A stretch of 7,849 nt of DNA from Alistipes sp. (GCA_028691095.1 JAQUZZ010000054.1:1-7849); one strand, 5' to 3'; counted from the stretch's first letter, positions 1 to 6,882 are shown. Notes: a model not told the origin generated them from the sequence alone. Made by a program: numbers and translations.

Positions 1-1
1 C

Positions 2-2161
2 TCAATGGGGCAGAAGCGGACGCAACTGTTCGTCTAATTGTGCTGCTGTAACTTCATGAGGAATCCATAAGTCAATGGCTGAATCCTCAGCGAGAGGGAG
101 TTCATCCCTTGCTGTGGTCAGCAGTGCAATATGCGTAGTGGGCTCCACCTCCTTTATAATGGGGATAAGCTCTTCGGCATTCATATCTTTAAGTTGCGGG
201 GCTAAAAGCACCATTTGAGGACGATATTGTTCAAAAAGCGTAACGATCTCTACGCCGTCGGAGGCGGAGATCAGGAAATATCGCTCTGCATACAGGGATT
301 GGAGCAGGGGGAAAATATGCGGTTCCTCCTCTCCTACCAAAATCGTTGTCACCTCTTCGTTCTCTTCGGATGCAGTGTTCTCTTCGGATACGGCATTCTC
401 TTGCACCAAGGCACTCTGGTGGATGGGAACCGTGATTTTTTTGGCTCTCTGAGCGCCCACGGGAGGGTCGTAAGGCAAGGTGAAGATAAAGCAAGTTCCT
501 TTGCCGACTTCGGACTCCACATGAATGGTGCCTCCCATTTTCTCCACCAACACTTTACAGATCGGAAGTCCCAATCCCGTGCCTTGGGCAAAATCATTGC
601 CCTTCACAAAACGGTGGAAAATGGTGGCTTGTTGTTCGGGAGAGATGCCGATTCCCGAATCTCGAACATGACAGATGATTTGTCGTTTATTTAGGTGGTA
701 GCCAAATTGGATCTCCCCCTCTGTTGTGAATTTAAAAGCATTGGTGATCAGGTTCGAGAAGACCTGGAACAGTCGATTGGAATCGGTACGTGTAATCAAT
801 CGCGGGGACGTCGCATCGAAGGTGAAAATCACATTGCCCGGGCATCGGAAGAGGTTGGCATTCAGCACCTCGTTGCACAGTACATTCAGATTGACCGGTT
901 TGAATGACAGCTCCAACATTCCGGCCTCGATCTTGGAGAGATCCAGAATCTCATTAATCAAGGAGAGAAGCCGATCGGTATTGGTCTCGACGATCGTATA
1001 CATATTGCGACGCTCCTCGACCTCGTCGGTCTCTGCAATAATGTGCGAGAAGCCCAAAATGGCATTCAACGGCGTGCGAATTTCGTGTCTCATTTTGGCC
1101 AAGAACGCCGACTTCAGACGCCCCGCCTCCTCGGCTTTCTCTTTGGCAAGTTGCAGCTCTTTTTCCAACTGCACCCGAGAGGTTACATCCCACCCCACGC
1201 CGATGATTAAGGGACTACCGTCCTGTTTCTCAGAGTAGAACTTGATGTGTTCCCAGATGGCTTTTTCGCCTTGTTCGTTTTGTCGTGTATCCACCCGTTT
1301 GATGCGGGTGCGGTGTTCGACAATGTATTGATCCTCTGTGCGAATCTCTTGAGCTCGTTCGGCGGTAGTGCGTTCAAAATCTTGTCTACCAATGACCTGT
1401 TCGGGGTTGGATACCTCCAATAAGGTGCAGGCGGCTTGATTGCAGAAGAGGTAACGAAAGTCGTTGGCTCCATCTTTGACAAACAGCGAGCCCGGAAGAT
1501 GGTTCAATATAGAGGAGACCATCGCGTGCAGATCCACCATCTGCTTTTCCCACTTCAATCGTTCGGAGATGTCTCGTGCAAAGATCCAGATCAGATCGCC
1601 GTAAAACGGATCGTGCACACGATAGGTGTAATTTTCACTGACCCAAGGATGGACGTTATCTTGTTGCCATAAATTATGCGTGAAGGTGGTGCGTTCCGCC
1701 TGTTGGATCTGGCAGACCCACTGATCCCACCACTCCTGCGTTATGTTGGATTTGGGCAACTGATAGATCTTCACCCGTTGCTGCTCCTCTTCCGCGGTAA
1801 TGCCGCTATAAGTTCGGAAAGCATGGTTGCAAAACATGATGGAGCCGTCGACTTTGAGCGCCAAGATTGCTTCGGACACGGCATTGATCGCCTGACTGAG
1901 ACGTTGCGTCTGTGTACGCTGAGAGACCAGTTCGGTTACATTTTGCGTGTATCCCTCCCACAGAAAGCCTGTCGGCTGTGTCGTATGGCTGATGGGTTCC
2001 ACGCGCAACACCATAGTCTGCGAGGAGGCACGCCAGGAGTATTGAATACTGCCTTGTGCGAAGCCCTGATCCATATTGTCAAAATATGCTTTGACTTGCG
2101 CTTGCTCCTCGGGTGGAATCTGTTGAAGGTAGTCGTCTAAGGCAACCTGTCGATATTGCAC
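2..2161 (-). CDS. Multi-PAS sensor histidine kinase with degenerate C-terminal receiver (main part of a probably frameshifted gene)
   Basis: This 719-residue protein is a likely autophosphorylating sensor kinase. In order it has: the C-terminal half of a PAS domain (about 1-78), a PAS domain (about 85-200), a third PAS-like domain (about 210-332), a helical linker, HisKA (H-box FLAKMRHEIRTPLNAI, phospho-His H359), HATPase_c (N-box N470/N474, G1 box DSGIGIS 501-507, G2 box GTGLGL 527-532), an acidic hexapeptide-repeat linker (584-601) and a receiver-like domain (605-719). The receiver has Ala654 where the phosphoacceptor Asp should be and His702 where the invariant Lys should be, so it probably cannot be phosphorylated. 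No membrane segment is visible, so it should be cytosolic. The only start available near the front is GTG, which opens mid-PAS; the missing half lies in the overlapping upstream frame. I infer that this is the 3' part of one broken gene. Signal and partner regulator are unknown. Confidence 0.9.
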   Translation of the reverse strand: MQYRQVALDDYLQQIPPEEQAQVKAYFDNMDQGFAQGSIQYSWRASSQTMVLRVEPISHTTQPTGFLWEGYTQNVTELVSQRTQTQRLSQAINAVSEAILALKVDGSIMFCNHAFRTYSGITAEEEQQRVKIYQLPKSNITQEWWDQWVCQIQQAERTTFTHNLWQQDNVHPWVSENYTYRVHDPFYGDLIWIFARDISERLKWEKQMVDLHAMVSSILNHLPGSLFVKDGANDFRYLFCNQAACTLLEVSNPEQVIGRQDFERTTAERAQEIRTEDQYIVEHRTRIKRVDTRQNEQGEKAIWEHIKFYSEKQDGSPLIIGVGWDVTSRVQLEKELQLAKEKAEEAGRLKSAFLAKMRHEIRTPLNAILGFSHIIAETDEVEERRNMYTIVETNTDRLLSLINEILDLSKIEAGMLELSFKPVNLNVLCNEVLNANLFRCPGNVIFTFDATSPRLITRTDSNRLFQVFSNLITNAFKFTTEGEIQFGYHLNKRQIICHVRDSGIGISPEQQATIFHRFVKGNDFAQGTGLGLPICKVLVEKMGGTIHVESEVGKGTCFIFTLPYDPPVGAQRAKKITVPIHQSALVQENAVSEENTASEENEEVTTILVGEEEPHIFPLLQSLYAERYFLISASDGVEIVTLFEQYRPQMVLLAPQLKDMNAEELIPIIKEVEPTTHIALLTTARDELPLAEDSAIDLWIPHEVTAAQLDEQLRPLLPH
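359..412 (-). repeat. Three 18-bp tandem repeats encoding an acidic linker
   Basis: Three in-frame 18-bp units encode ALVQEN, AVSEEN and TASEEN (residues 584-601 of the kinase). Two units share TTCTCTTCGGAT on the plus strand; the third has diverged. They lie exactly between the ATPase domain and the receiver-like domain, so they probably form a flexible acidic spacer whose length could change by slippage. Confidence 0.6.
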
Positions 2162-2646
2162 CTGGTGTAGGCATCGATATATCCTTTGTATTCAATAAGA
2201 TGTGTAGCACTATTGTAACGCCACATTCGGATCTGAGCCAACCGCTTTAGGTCTTCGACGGTTTGTTGTTCGGCCTTCAGCAGACGTTGGTGTTTATGGA
2301 TGTGAACCGAGAGATCTTTGCAACGCATTAACACGCCCCCCTCTTCACGACGGATCATAGAGATCAAGACATAAAAAGGCAGATCGGTCGAATTCTCGGC
2401 TTGAAACTCATACATATCTTCCCGATGCCGTGTCGCTCCTTGCTGTACAGACAAAACGGCCTTACGTAGGGGTATAGAGGCAGATGGAGGTAGTAATTCA
2501 AATAAATTATGACCTACAAACTCTGGCTGAAACACAGAGTTGGGGGTTTGGATCGCGATATGACGACAAATGCCCGCTTCATCCAACCATAATAAATCTT
2601 CAACGCACAATCCCATTGTCCGTGAAGGGCAATGGATATCAAACAT
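2137..2646 (-). CDS. N-terminal PAS portion of the same sensor kinase, separated by a frameshift
   Basis: This 169-residue frame carries a PAS-like domain (about 15-112, starting VEDLLWLDEAG and ending LMRCKDLS), a short helical linker (about 115-139) and the first strands of a second PAS domain (about 140-162, RMWRYNSATHLIEYKGYIDAY). It then stops after a few residues that do not look like PAS. The remainder of that second PAS fold (LDDYLQQIPPEEQAQVKAYF onwards) is read in the other frame of the downstream kinase. The ATG is the farthest possible start, because an in-frame TGA lies three codons upstream. A second ATG follows at residue 11. A one-base insertion near 2161 would join both parts into about 881 residues. 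A separately translated small PAS protein is possible but less likely, because the break falls inside a domain. Confidence 0.75.
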   Translation of the reverse strand: MFDIHCPSRTMGLCVEDLLWLDEAGICRHIAIQTPNSVFQPEFVGHNLFELLPPSASIPLRKAVLSVQQGATRHREDMYEFQAENSTDLPFYVLISMIRREEGGVLMRCKDLSVHIHKHQRLLKAEQQTVEDLKRLAQIRMWRYNSATHLIEYKGYIDAYTRCNIDRLP

Positions 2647-2816
2647 CTCTTTTCATTTTATTCTAAACGACAAACTATCGAGCCATTGTTTGAAAATGGA
2701 TTCTCCCGAACGTTGTTTTTAAGTAATACTTTTTTGCACGAAACAGGGCCTTGGGCCTACGGATAAAAGTGATGCGAGTGACTTTATTAAAAAGTATAAA
2801 ATAATGGAGTATTCTG

Positions 2817-2847
2817 CAAATATAGATAGAATATTTCTTTTTTGAAA
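2817..2847 (-). promoter_or_regulatory. Candidate Bacteroidota-type promoter for the PAS kinase
   Basis: On the minus strand TATATTTG (2824-2817) matches the Bacteroidota -7 consensus TAnnTTTG exactly. TTTC (2847-2844), one base off the -33 TTTG, lies 19 bases upstream of it, which is the usual spacing. Transcription would begin near 2810 and leave a leader of about 160 bases before the kinase ATG at 2646. The match is by eye in an A/T-rich stretch, so a chance hit is possible. Confidence 0.45.
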
Positions 2848-3059
2848 TCTATTTCTCATTTTTCTCTCATCCGAATCATCCCTGCTCAGAGGGGTAAGGG
2901 GAGAGAGGGCGGAGTGACGTGTCGAGGAAGGAGCGAACGGAGGTAACAATGCGACCGATCGATGCAATCGACCCGATGTTTACCCCCTTTTTAGAGCGAT
3001 TAATCCTTGTTTTTGTCAAAAAAAGAGGATAAAAAACGAGAAACCAACCAGAAAAAGGC

Positions 3060-3067
3060 TATCTTTG
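3060..3067 (+). promoter_or_regulatory. Candidate -7 promoter box for the UDP-xylose synthase gene
   Basis: TATCTTTG matches the Bacteroidota -7 consensus TAnnTTTG exactly. No TTTG is found at the expected -33 distance (about 3037-3040), which weakens the call. If used, transcription would start near 3073-3075, leaving a leader of about 88 bases that begins with the stem GATACAG. Confidence 0.35.
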
Positions 3068-3122
3068 TTAGAGGATACAGGGGTGTCTGAGACACAGCTA
3101 ACACTGTATCAGCCCGATGGGT
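3066..3122 (+). promoter_or_regulatory. Structured 5' leader, potential pseudoknot, upstream of UDP-xylose synthase
   Basis: Four sets of complementary segments are packed into 57 bases. Stem A is TGTTAG (3066-3071) with CTAACA (3098-3103). Stem B is GATACAG (3074-3080) with CTGTATC (3104-3110). Hairpin C is GTGTC (3083-3087) with GACAC (3091-3095), loop TGA. Hairpin D is GCCC (3112-3115) with GGGT (3119-3122), loop GAT. A and B cross, so together they would make an H-type pseudoknot with C inside it. The 3' strands of A and B are directly adjacent, which would allow stacking. The unit ends 39 bases before the ATG. I do not recognise it as a known riboswitch class. If transcription begins near 3073, the 5' strand of A is absent from the RNA and only B, C and D could form. 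Confidence 0.5.
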
Positions 3123-3161
3123 GCCTAAAAAAGGTCAAACATTCACATTGGAATTCATTTT

Positions 3162-4109
3162 ATGAAGCACATTTTAGTTACCGGCGGTGCCGGATTTATT
3201 GGTTCTCATCTTTGCAAAAGGTTGTTAGACGAGGGGAATGAGGTATGTTGTGTGGATAATTTCTTCACAGGAAAAATGCAGAATATTGAGTATCTTCGTG
3301 CAAATCCCCGTTTTACGATCATTCATCATGATATTGTTCAGCCGTTGGAATTTGACCAGCCGTTGGATGAGATTTACAATTTGGCTTGTCCCGCATCTCC
3401 AGTTCATTATCAGTACAACCCGATTAAAACCCTTCAAACCAATGTGATCGGCATAACCAATATGTTGGAATTGGCCTATCGCACGGGGGCTCGGCTACTG
3501 CAAGCCTCGACCAGTGAGGTATACGGCGATCCGGAGTTACATCCGCAACCCGAACGCTATTGGGGTAATGTCAACCCGATTGGGATTCGCTCCTGCTACG
3601 ATGAAGGAAAGCGGTGTGCCGAGACCCTGTGTATGGATTATCACCGCGAATACGGGGTGACCGTGAAGTTGGTGCGGATTTTCAACACCTATGGGCCCAA
3701 TATGAGTCAGAATGACGGACGCGTAATTTCCAATTTTGTCGTGCAGGCGCTCAAGGGCGAGAATATCACCATCTACGGAAACGGCAGTCAAACCCGGAGC
3801 TTCCTCTATATTTCGGATCTGATCGAAGGATTTCTACGCATGATGGCTACCGAAGCCGAATTTACGGGTCCCATGAATTTAGGAAATCCGCGAGAGTTCA
3901 CCATGCTCCGTTTGGCGGAATTGGTCTTGGAGTCCACGCACTCTTCTTCCAAATTGGTATTTGAACCATTACCTCAGGATGATCCACGTAAACGACAGCC
4001 AGATATCACGTTAGCAAAGTCAAAAATTGCATGGGAACCAACCCTGTTTTTAGAAGAGGGATTGCTCCGTATTATAGATTATTTCAAGAAAGAGTTGGGA
4101 ATCCAGTAG
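3162..4109 (+). CDS. uxs: UDP-glucuronate decarboxylase (UDP-xylose synthase)
   Basis: This is a 315-residue extended short-chain dehydrogenase/reductase that converts UDP-glucuronate to UDP-xylose and CO2 with tightly bound NAD+, in the cytosol, supplying xylose or related pentoses for surface glycans. The N-terminal Rossmann motif is GGAGFIG (8-14). The family signatures DNFFTGK (32-38), [12 protein letters not shown] (73-84), [15 protein letters not shown] (115-129) and YWGNVNPIG (133-141) are all present. The catalytic pair Y146/K150 lies in CYDEGKR, and E119 and R278 fall at the conserved positions linked to decarboxylation. The length is full for the bacterial single-domain form and there is no membrane anchor. 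The start follows an A/T-rich stretch without Shine-Dalgarno, as is usual in this phylum. It stands alone: a terminator follows directly, and both neighbours are signalling genes rather than glycan-synthesis genes. Confidence 0.96.
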   Translation: MKHILVTGGAGFIGSHLCKRLLDEGNEVCCVDNFFTGKMQNIEYLRANPRFTIIHHDIVQPLEFDQPLDEIYNLACPASPVHYQYNPIKTLQTNVIGITNMLELAYRTGARLLQASTSEVYGDPELHPQPERYWGNVNPIGIRSCYDEGKRCAETLCMDYHREYGVTVKLVRIFNTYGPNMSQNDGRVISNFVVQALKGENITIYGNGSQTRSFLYISDLIEGFLRMMATEAEFTGPMNLGNPREFTMLRLAELVLESTHSSSKLVFEPLPQDDPRKRQPDITLAKSKIAWEPTLFLEEGLLRIIDYFKKELGIQ

Positions 4110-4142
4110 CTCCTTGGATGGGAGTTTCTGGATTCTGTTTTT
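4099..4142 (+). terminator. Intrinsic terminator overlapping the stop codon of the UDP-xylose synthase gene
   Basis: GAATCCAG (4099-4106) pairs perfectly with CTGGATTC (4128-4135). After one T-T mismatch, AGCTCC (4108-4113) pairs with GGAGTT (4121-4126), including one G-U pair, around the 7-base loop TTGGATG. A T-rich tract, TGTTTTTC, follows at 4136-4143. Placed over the TAG stop (4107-4109), this should separate transcription from the downstream kinase gene. Confidence 0.75.
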
Positions 4143-4211
4143 CATCTTGATGCGAAATTTGGCACGCTAAGGATTGCTGAAGATCGCAACGAAATCAATA
4201 GAGACAGAATT

Positions 4212-5390
4212 ATGGGAACGAACGTAGACTTCAATGCAGCAGATTATAAAGTTCTGATCGTGGACGACGTGATGTCCAACGTCCTTCTTCTAAAGGTTCT
4301 GCTGAAAAACATGCACTACCAGATCGCCACGGCAAACGACGGATTGCAGGCGTTGAAGGCCGTGGAGACCGAGCATCCCGATCTGATTCTGCTGGATGTG
4401 ATGATGCCGGGGCTCAACGGATTTGAGGTAGCGCAACGTCTTCAGGAGTCTCCGGAGACCAAAGAGATCCCAATCATTTTTCTGACCGCCCTGAACGCCA
4501 CCTCCGATATTGTGCGGGGGTTTCAGGCGGGTGCAAACGACTTTATCTCGAAACCCTTCAACAAGGAGGAGTTGTTGATCCGTATCTCGCATCAGATTTC
4601 GCTCATTGCAGCACGGCGCGTGATTACCCAACAGACCGAGGAGTTGCGACGCATCATGTCGGGGCGCGATAAACTCTATTCGGTGATTGCCCACGACCTG
4701 CGCTCCCCCATGGCCTCCATCAAGATGATTCTGGATATGGTGCTACTGAGCATTCCGCCCGAACAGATCGGACAGGAGATCTATGATATGTTGAATACGG
4801 CAGATCGCACCACCGAAGAGACCTTCTTGCTCCTGGATAACCTACTCAAATGGACAAAGAGTCAGATCGGGCGACTCAATGTGGCCTATCAACACTTCGA
4901 TATTGTTCCCACGTTGGATGGCGTGGCGCAGATCATCTCCATGTTGGCCAAAACCAAAAACATCACCTTCACCACCGAGTGTCCCGAGGCCTTGGAGGTC
5001 TATGCCGACAGCGATATGGTGAAGACGGTGGTTCGCAACCTCTCAAGCAATGCCGTTAAATTCACCCCCGAAGGCGGTGCGGTGCGTTGTTGCGTGGAGC
5101 AACAGGGCGACATGGCTGTGGTGAGCGTCATCGACAACGGTTGTGGCATGAGCCCCGAGAGTCAGAGCAAACTACTCAATCCGCAAACTCACTTCAGCAC
5201 CTTTGGTACGGGCAACGAGGAGGGGTCGGGATTGGGACTGCTGCTATGCCAAGATTTTGTAGAGAAAAACGGAGGAAAATTGTGGTTCGAGTCGGAGTTA
5301 GGCAAAGGCTCGACCTTCCACTTCTCAGTTCCTTTGCACGCTCCCGATCCCGTGGAGTCGAAGGAAACAACCCCCACCTCCTTATCATAG
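4212..5390 (+). CDS. Receiver-histidine kinase hybrid protein (receiver domain first)
   Basis: This 392-residue cytosolic two-component protein has the reverse of the usual hybrid order. Residues about 12-130 are a CheY-like receiver with the acidic pair D18/D19, phosphoacceptor D62 (LILLDVMMPGLNG), T92 and K114 (FISKPFNKEEL), all intact. A helical linker (about 130-155) leads into HisKA with H161 in SVIAHDLRSPMASI, then HATPase_c with N276/N280 (NLSSNAVKFT), G1 box DNGCGM (308-313) and G2 box GSGLGL (338-343). There is no sensor, PAS or membrane segment. It could receive phosphate from another kinase at D62 and use that to gate its own kinase, or return phosphate from H161. No output regulator lies beside it. 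The ATG follows the upstream terminator by about 70 bases, so it probably has its own promoter, though I found no clear TAnnTTTG box there. Confidence 0.93.
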   Translation: MGTNVDFNAADYKVLIVDDVMSNVLLLKVLLKNMHYQIATANDGLQALKAVETEHPDLILLDVMMPGLNGFEVAQRLQESPETKEIPIIFLTALNATSDIVRGFQAGANDFISKPFNKEELLIRISHQISLIAARRVITQQTEELRRIMSGRDKLYSVIAHDLRSPMASIKMILDMVLLSIPPEQIGQEIYDMLNTADRTTEETFLLLDNLLKWTKSQIGRLNVAYQHFDIVPTLDGVAQIISMLAKTKNITFTTECPEALEVYADSDMVKTVVRNLSSNAVKFTPEGGAVRCCVEQQGDMAVVSVIDNGCGMSPESQSKLLNPQTHFSTFGTGNEEGSGLGLLLCQDFVEKNGGKLWFESELGKGSTFHFSVPLHAPDPVESKETTPTSLS

Positions 5391-5398
5391 GGGGTTGT
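5367..5398 (+). repeat. 9-bp perfect inverted repeat across the stop codon
   Basis: ACAACCCCC (5367-5375) pairs with GGGGGTTGT (5390-5398) around a 14-base loop that includes most of the TAG stop (5388-5390) of the receiver-kinase gene. No T tract follows. It may help 3'-end formation or stability, or it may be incidental. Confidence 0.45.
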
Positions 5399-5463
5399 CA
5401 GAGCAACTGTCCGACTAAAGCGGAGGCAAGGCATCGCAACATCTTCCGGCATCCGTTGTGAAA

Positions 5464-5527
5464 CGCTCCTGAAACCATCACGCCCCCGAAGTGGAAATTC
5501 ACTTCGGGGGCGTGATGGTTTCGAGCG
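5464..5527. terminator. Very long hairpin between convergent genes, likely bidirectional terminator or 3'-end stabiliser
   Basis: A perfect 23-bp arm pair (5471-5493 with 5500-5522) encloses the 6-base loop GAAATT. Beyond a 2-base bulge (5469-5470), CGCTC (5464-5468) pairs with GAGCG (5523-5527), for 28 bp in all. It sits between the stop of the plus-strand kinase (5390) and the stop of the minus-strand peptidase (5605), where a shared terminator is expected. Neither side has a good run of T, so classic intrinsic termination is not certain. A 3'-end protective structure or a member of a dispersed palindromic family would look the same. Confidence 0.65.
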
Positions 5528-5604
5528 GGGCAGCCGTCGTATCTCGCCAAGCTCCTCTTCGTCTAATCGAGCCCTTTATGCTGCGCCTTGTGTCGCATGA
5601 TCGC

Positions 5605-6789
5605 TTAGGCTTTGCCCAAAGGCAGGATCTTCTCTTCGCAGAGGGTGAGCTTCTCGACGCCCGTATCGGTCACCAGGAAGCTATTTTCCACGCCCACGGC
5701 TCCTACCCCCGGAAGCACAAACTTCGGCTCCAAGGCAAAGACCATTCCGGCAGCCAACTGCTCTTTGGAGCGGGGAGCCAACACGGGAGCTTCGTTGATT
5801 TCCAATCCGATGCCGTGACCCACAAAGCCTGCTTGTTGGCGATGCCCCATAAAGTAGGGAGCCAACTCGGCTTGCTGGGCAATCTCCAACGCCACCCGAT
5901 AGAGATCGGCAACAGGAGCTCCGGGCGCGGCCATCTGCTGCACACGCTCTTGGATGGTAAGGGCGGTGTCGTGCGCCTTGAGTGCCAGATCGGGTAATTG
6001 GCCTACGGAGAAGACACGGGTCATATCGGTCATGTATCCGGTGAAGTTGCCACCCATATCCACCATCACACTCATACCCTCTTGCAGGGGTGTGCCGTTG
6101 CTCCCCACCGGAAGCGAGGCATTCAGACCCCCGCCTCCCATTGCAAAATCATAGGGAGAGGGAGTGTCGGCATTATCTCCGGCCAGCAGACTCCCCATGA
6201 AGATCTCCATGCTCTGTCCAAAGATACGGAAGATTCCCAGAGAGCCGTGGCGACGCAACTCGCGTTCGATCTCGATCGAGAGATCCAGATCGGTCATGCC
6301 CGGGGTGAAGAGCGCTGGAATCTTTTGATAGACCTCCGTATGCAGGGCTCCGGAACGCAGCAACATCCCCACCTCATAGACACTCTTGAAGGTGCGCACC
6401 TCACGCAGCACGGGGCTGCCGTTGCCGATCGGGGTTCCTGTGGCAAAGAGTTTGGCATAACGTTGATACTCGGTGTAGGAGATCGCGTCCAACTCCAACA
6501 AGGGGTGTGTGGGGAGCGCAATGCCCCGTTCGGCCAAGGCGGTGAGCATCTCTTCGGGCTTGCGGATGTAGATCACGGTGTCGCCATGCAGCTCTACGGG
6601 TCGCCGCACGAAGAAGAGCGGTGCGCCTTCGGGCAACAGAAGAGCCATTCCACTGAATATGCGTCCCGAGAGATAGTACAGATTGACATTGCTTGTGACC
6701 AGCAAGGCATCGCCTCCGGCACGCTGAAGGGCTTGCTGCAAACGCATCCAACGACCCTTCAACTCATTATCCATGTGTGGATTATACAT
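5605..6789 (-). CDS. M24 family metallopeptidase (Xaa-Pro aminopeptidase/dipeptidase-like)
   Basis: This 394-residue cytosolic enzyme is probably a dinuclear-metal peptidase removing residues next to proline. Residues about 8-125 form a creatinase-like N-terminal domain and about 135-390 the pita-bread M24 domain. The five metal ligands are all visible: D244 (VMVDMGG), D255 (GYMTDMTR), H325 (GFVGHGIGLEINEAP), E354 (FALEPKF) and E368 (VGVENSF). Where many Xaa-Pro enzymes have a His after the proline of the ALPH-type motif, this one has SLPVG (V228), which may mark a subgroup with different substrates. There is no signal peptide. The start at 6789 is the farthest possible, since an in-frame TAA lies two codons upstream; the ATG at 6774 (MDNELKGR) is equally plausible. 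It is convergent with the receiver-kinase gene, and its 5' flank carries the repeat cluster. Confidence 0.93.
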   Translation of the reverse strand: MYNPHMDNELKGRWMRLQQALQRAGGDALLVTSNVNLYYLSGRIFSGMALLLPEGAPLFFVRRPVELHGDTVIYIRKPEEMLTALAERGIALPTHPLLELDAISYTEYQRYAKLFATGTPIGNGSPVLREVRTFKSVYEVGMLLRSGALHTEVYQKIPALFTPGMTDLDLSIEIERELRRHGSLGIFRIFGQSMEIFMGSLLAGDNADTPSPYDFAMGGGGLNASLPVGSNGTPLQEGMSVMVDMGGNFTGYMTDMTRVFSVGQLPDLALKAHDTALTIQERVQQMAAPGAPVADLYRVALEIAQQAELAPYFMGHRQQAGFVGHGIGLEINEAPVLAPRSKEQLAAGMVFALEPKFVLPGVGAVGVENSFLVTDTGVEKLTLCEEKILPLGKA

Positions 6790-6799
6790 AAATTAGCGA

Positions 6800-6882
6800 T
6801 TTAACGTGAGTTTCACAAAGGAAGACCCACCCAAGTTTAAGTGAAATGTTTGTTCTTATCAATCCGTGAAACTCACGTTAAA
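6800..6882. repeat. 17-bp perfect inverted repeat with 49-bp loop, 11 bp upstream of the M24 gene
   Basis: TTTAACGTGAGTTTCAC (6800-6816) and GTGAAACTCACGTTAAA (6866-6882) are exact reverse complements. The loop holds nearly all of the first 50-bp direct repeat. It lies in the 5' flank of the M24 gene and would form a large hairpin in DNA or in a long transcript. The pattern resembles a tiny mobile element or palindromic unit, but there is no evident target-site duplication. Confidence 0.7.
6811..6860. repeat. Direct repeat copy 1 (50 bp)
   Basis: This unit runs from TTTCACAAAGGAAGACC to TTTGTTCTTATC and is 47/50 identical to 6965-7014. It differs at positions 7, 10 and 18, so the last 32 bases are identical. 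Within it TTTCAC (6811-6816) can also pair with GTGAAA (6841-6846). Confidence 0.85.

Larger units (their letters stand above)
2647..3161. other. 515-bp divergent intergenic region without a convincing gene
   Basis: This gap separates the minus-strand kinase from the plus-strand UDP-xylose synthase gene. It has three textures. An A/T-rich part (about 2660-2870) holds the candidate kinase promoter and a short hairpin with a six-T loop (ATTTC 2833-2837, GAAAT 2844-2848). A purine-rich, GC-richer block (about 2889-2950) differs sharply in composition and could be a relic of a dispersed element. An A-rich part leads into the structured leader at 3066-3122. The only open frame of note, 82 codons on the minus strand (2719-2967), has Pro/Ser/Arg-rich low-complexity content, resembles no family I know, and is best treated as chance. 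Confidence 0.6.

Noticed and set aside
215..1238. Plus-strand open frames (159, 70 and 170 codons) opposite the PAS kinase
   Set aside because: They are shadows of the kinase coding strand with no recognisable domain.
2155..2195. Programmed -1 ribosomal frameshift joining the two kinase frames
   Set aside because: No X-XXY-YYZ slippery heptamer, no nearby strong Shine-Dalgarno and no clear downstream structure; loss of one base in a short G run explains it more simply.
2650..2700. A promoter closer to the kinase start, with minus-strand TAGTTTG
   Set aside because: It lacks one of the two variable bases of TAnnTTTG and has no -33 partner; the site at 2817-2847 fits better.
2719..2967. 82-codon minus-strand open frame in the intergenic region
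   Set aside because: Low-complexity Pro/Ser/Arg-rich start, composition follows the purine-rich DNA, no family resemblance, and it lies across the candidate kinase promoter.
5998..6804. 268-codon plus-strand open frame opposite the M24 gene
   Set aside because: It is antisense to a well-supported enzyme with all five metal ligands; its His/Gln-rich content is a by-product of the opposite-strand codons.
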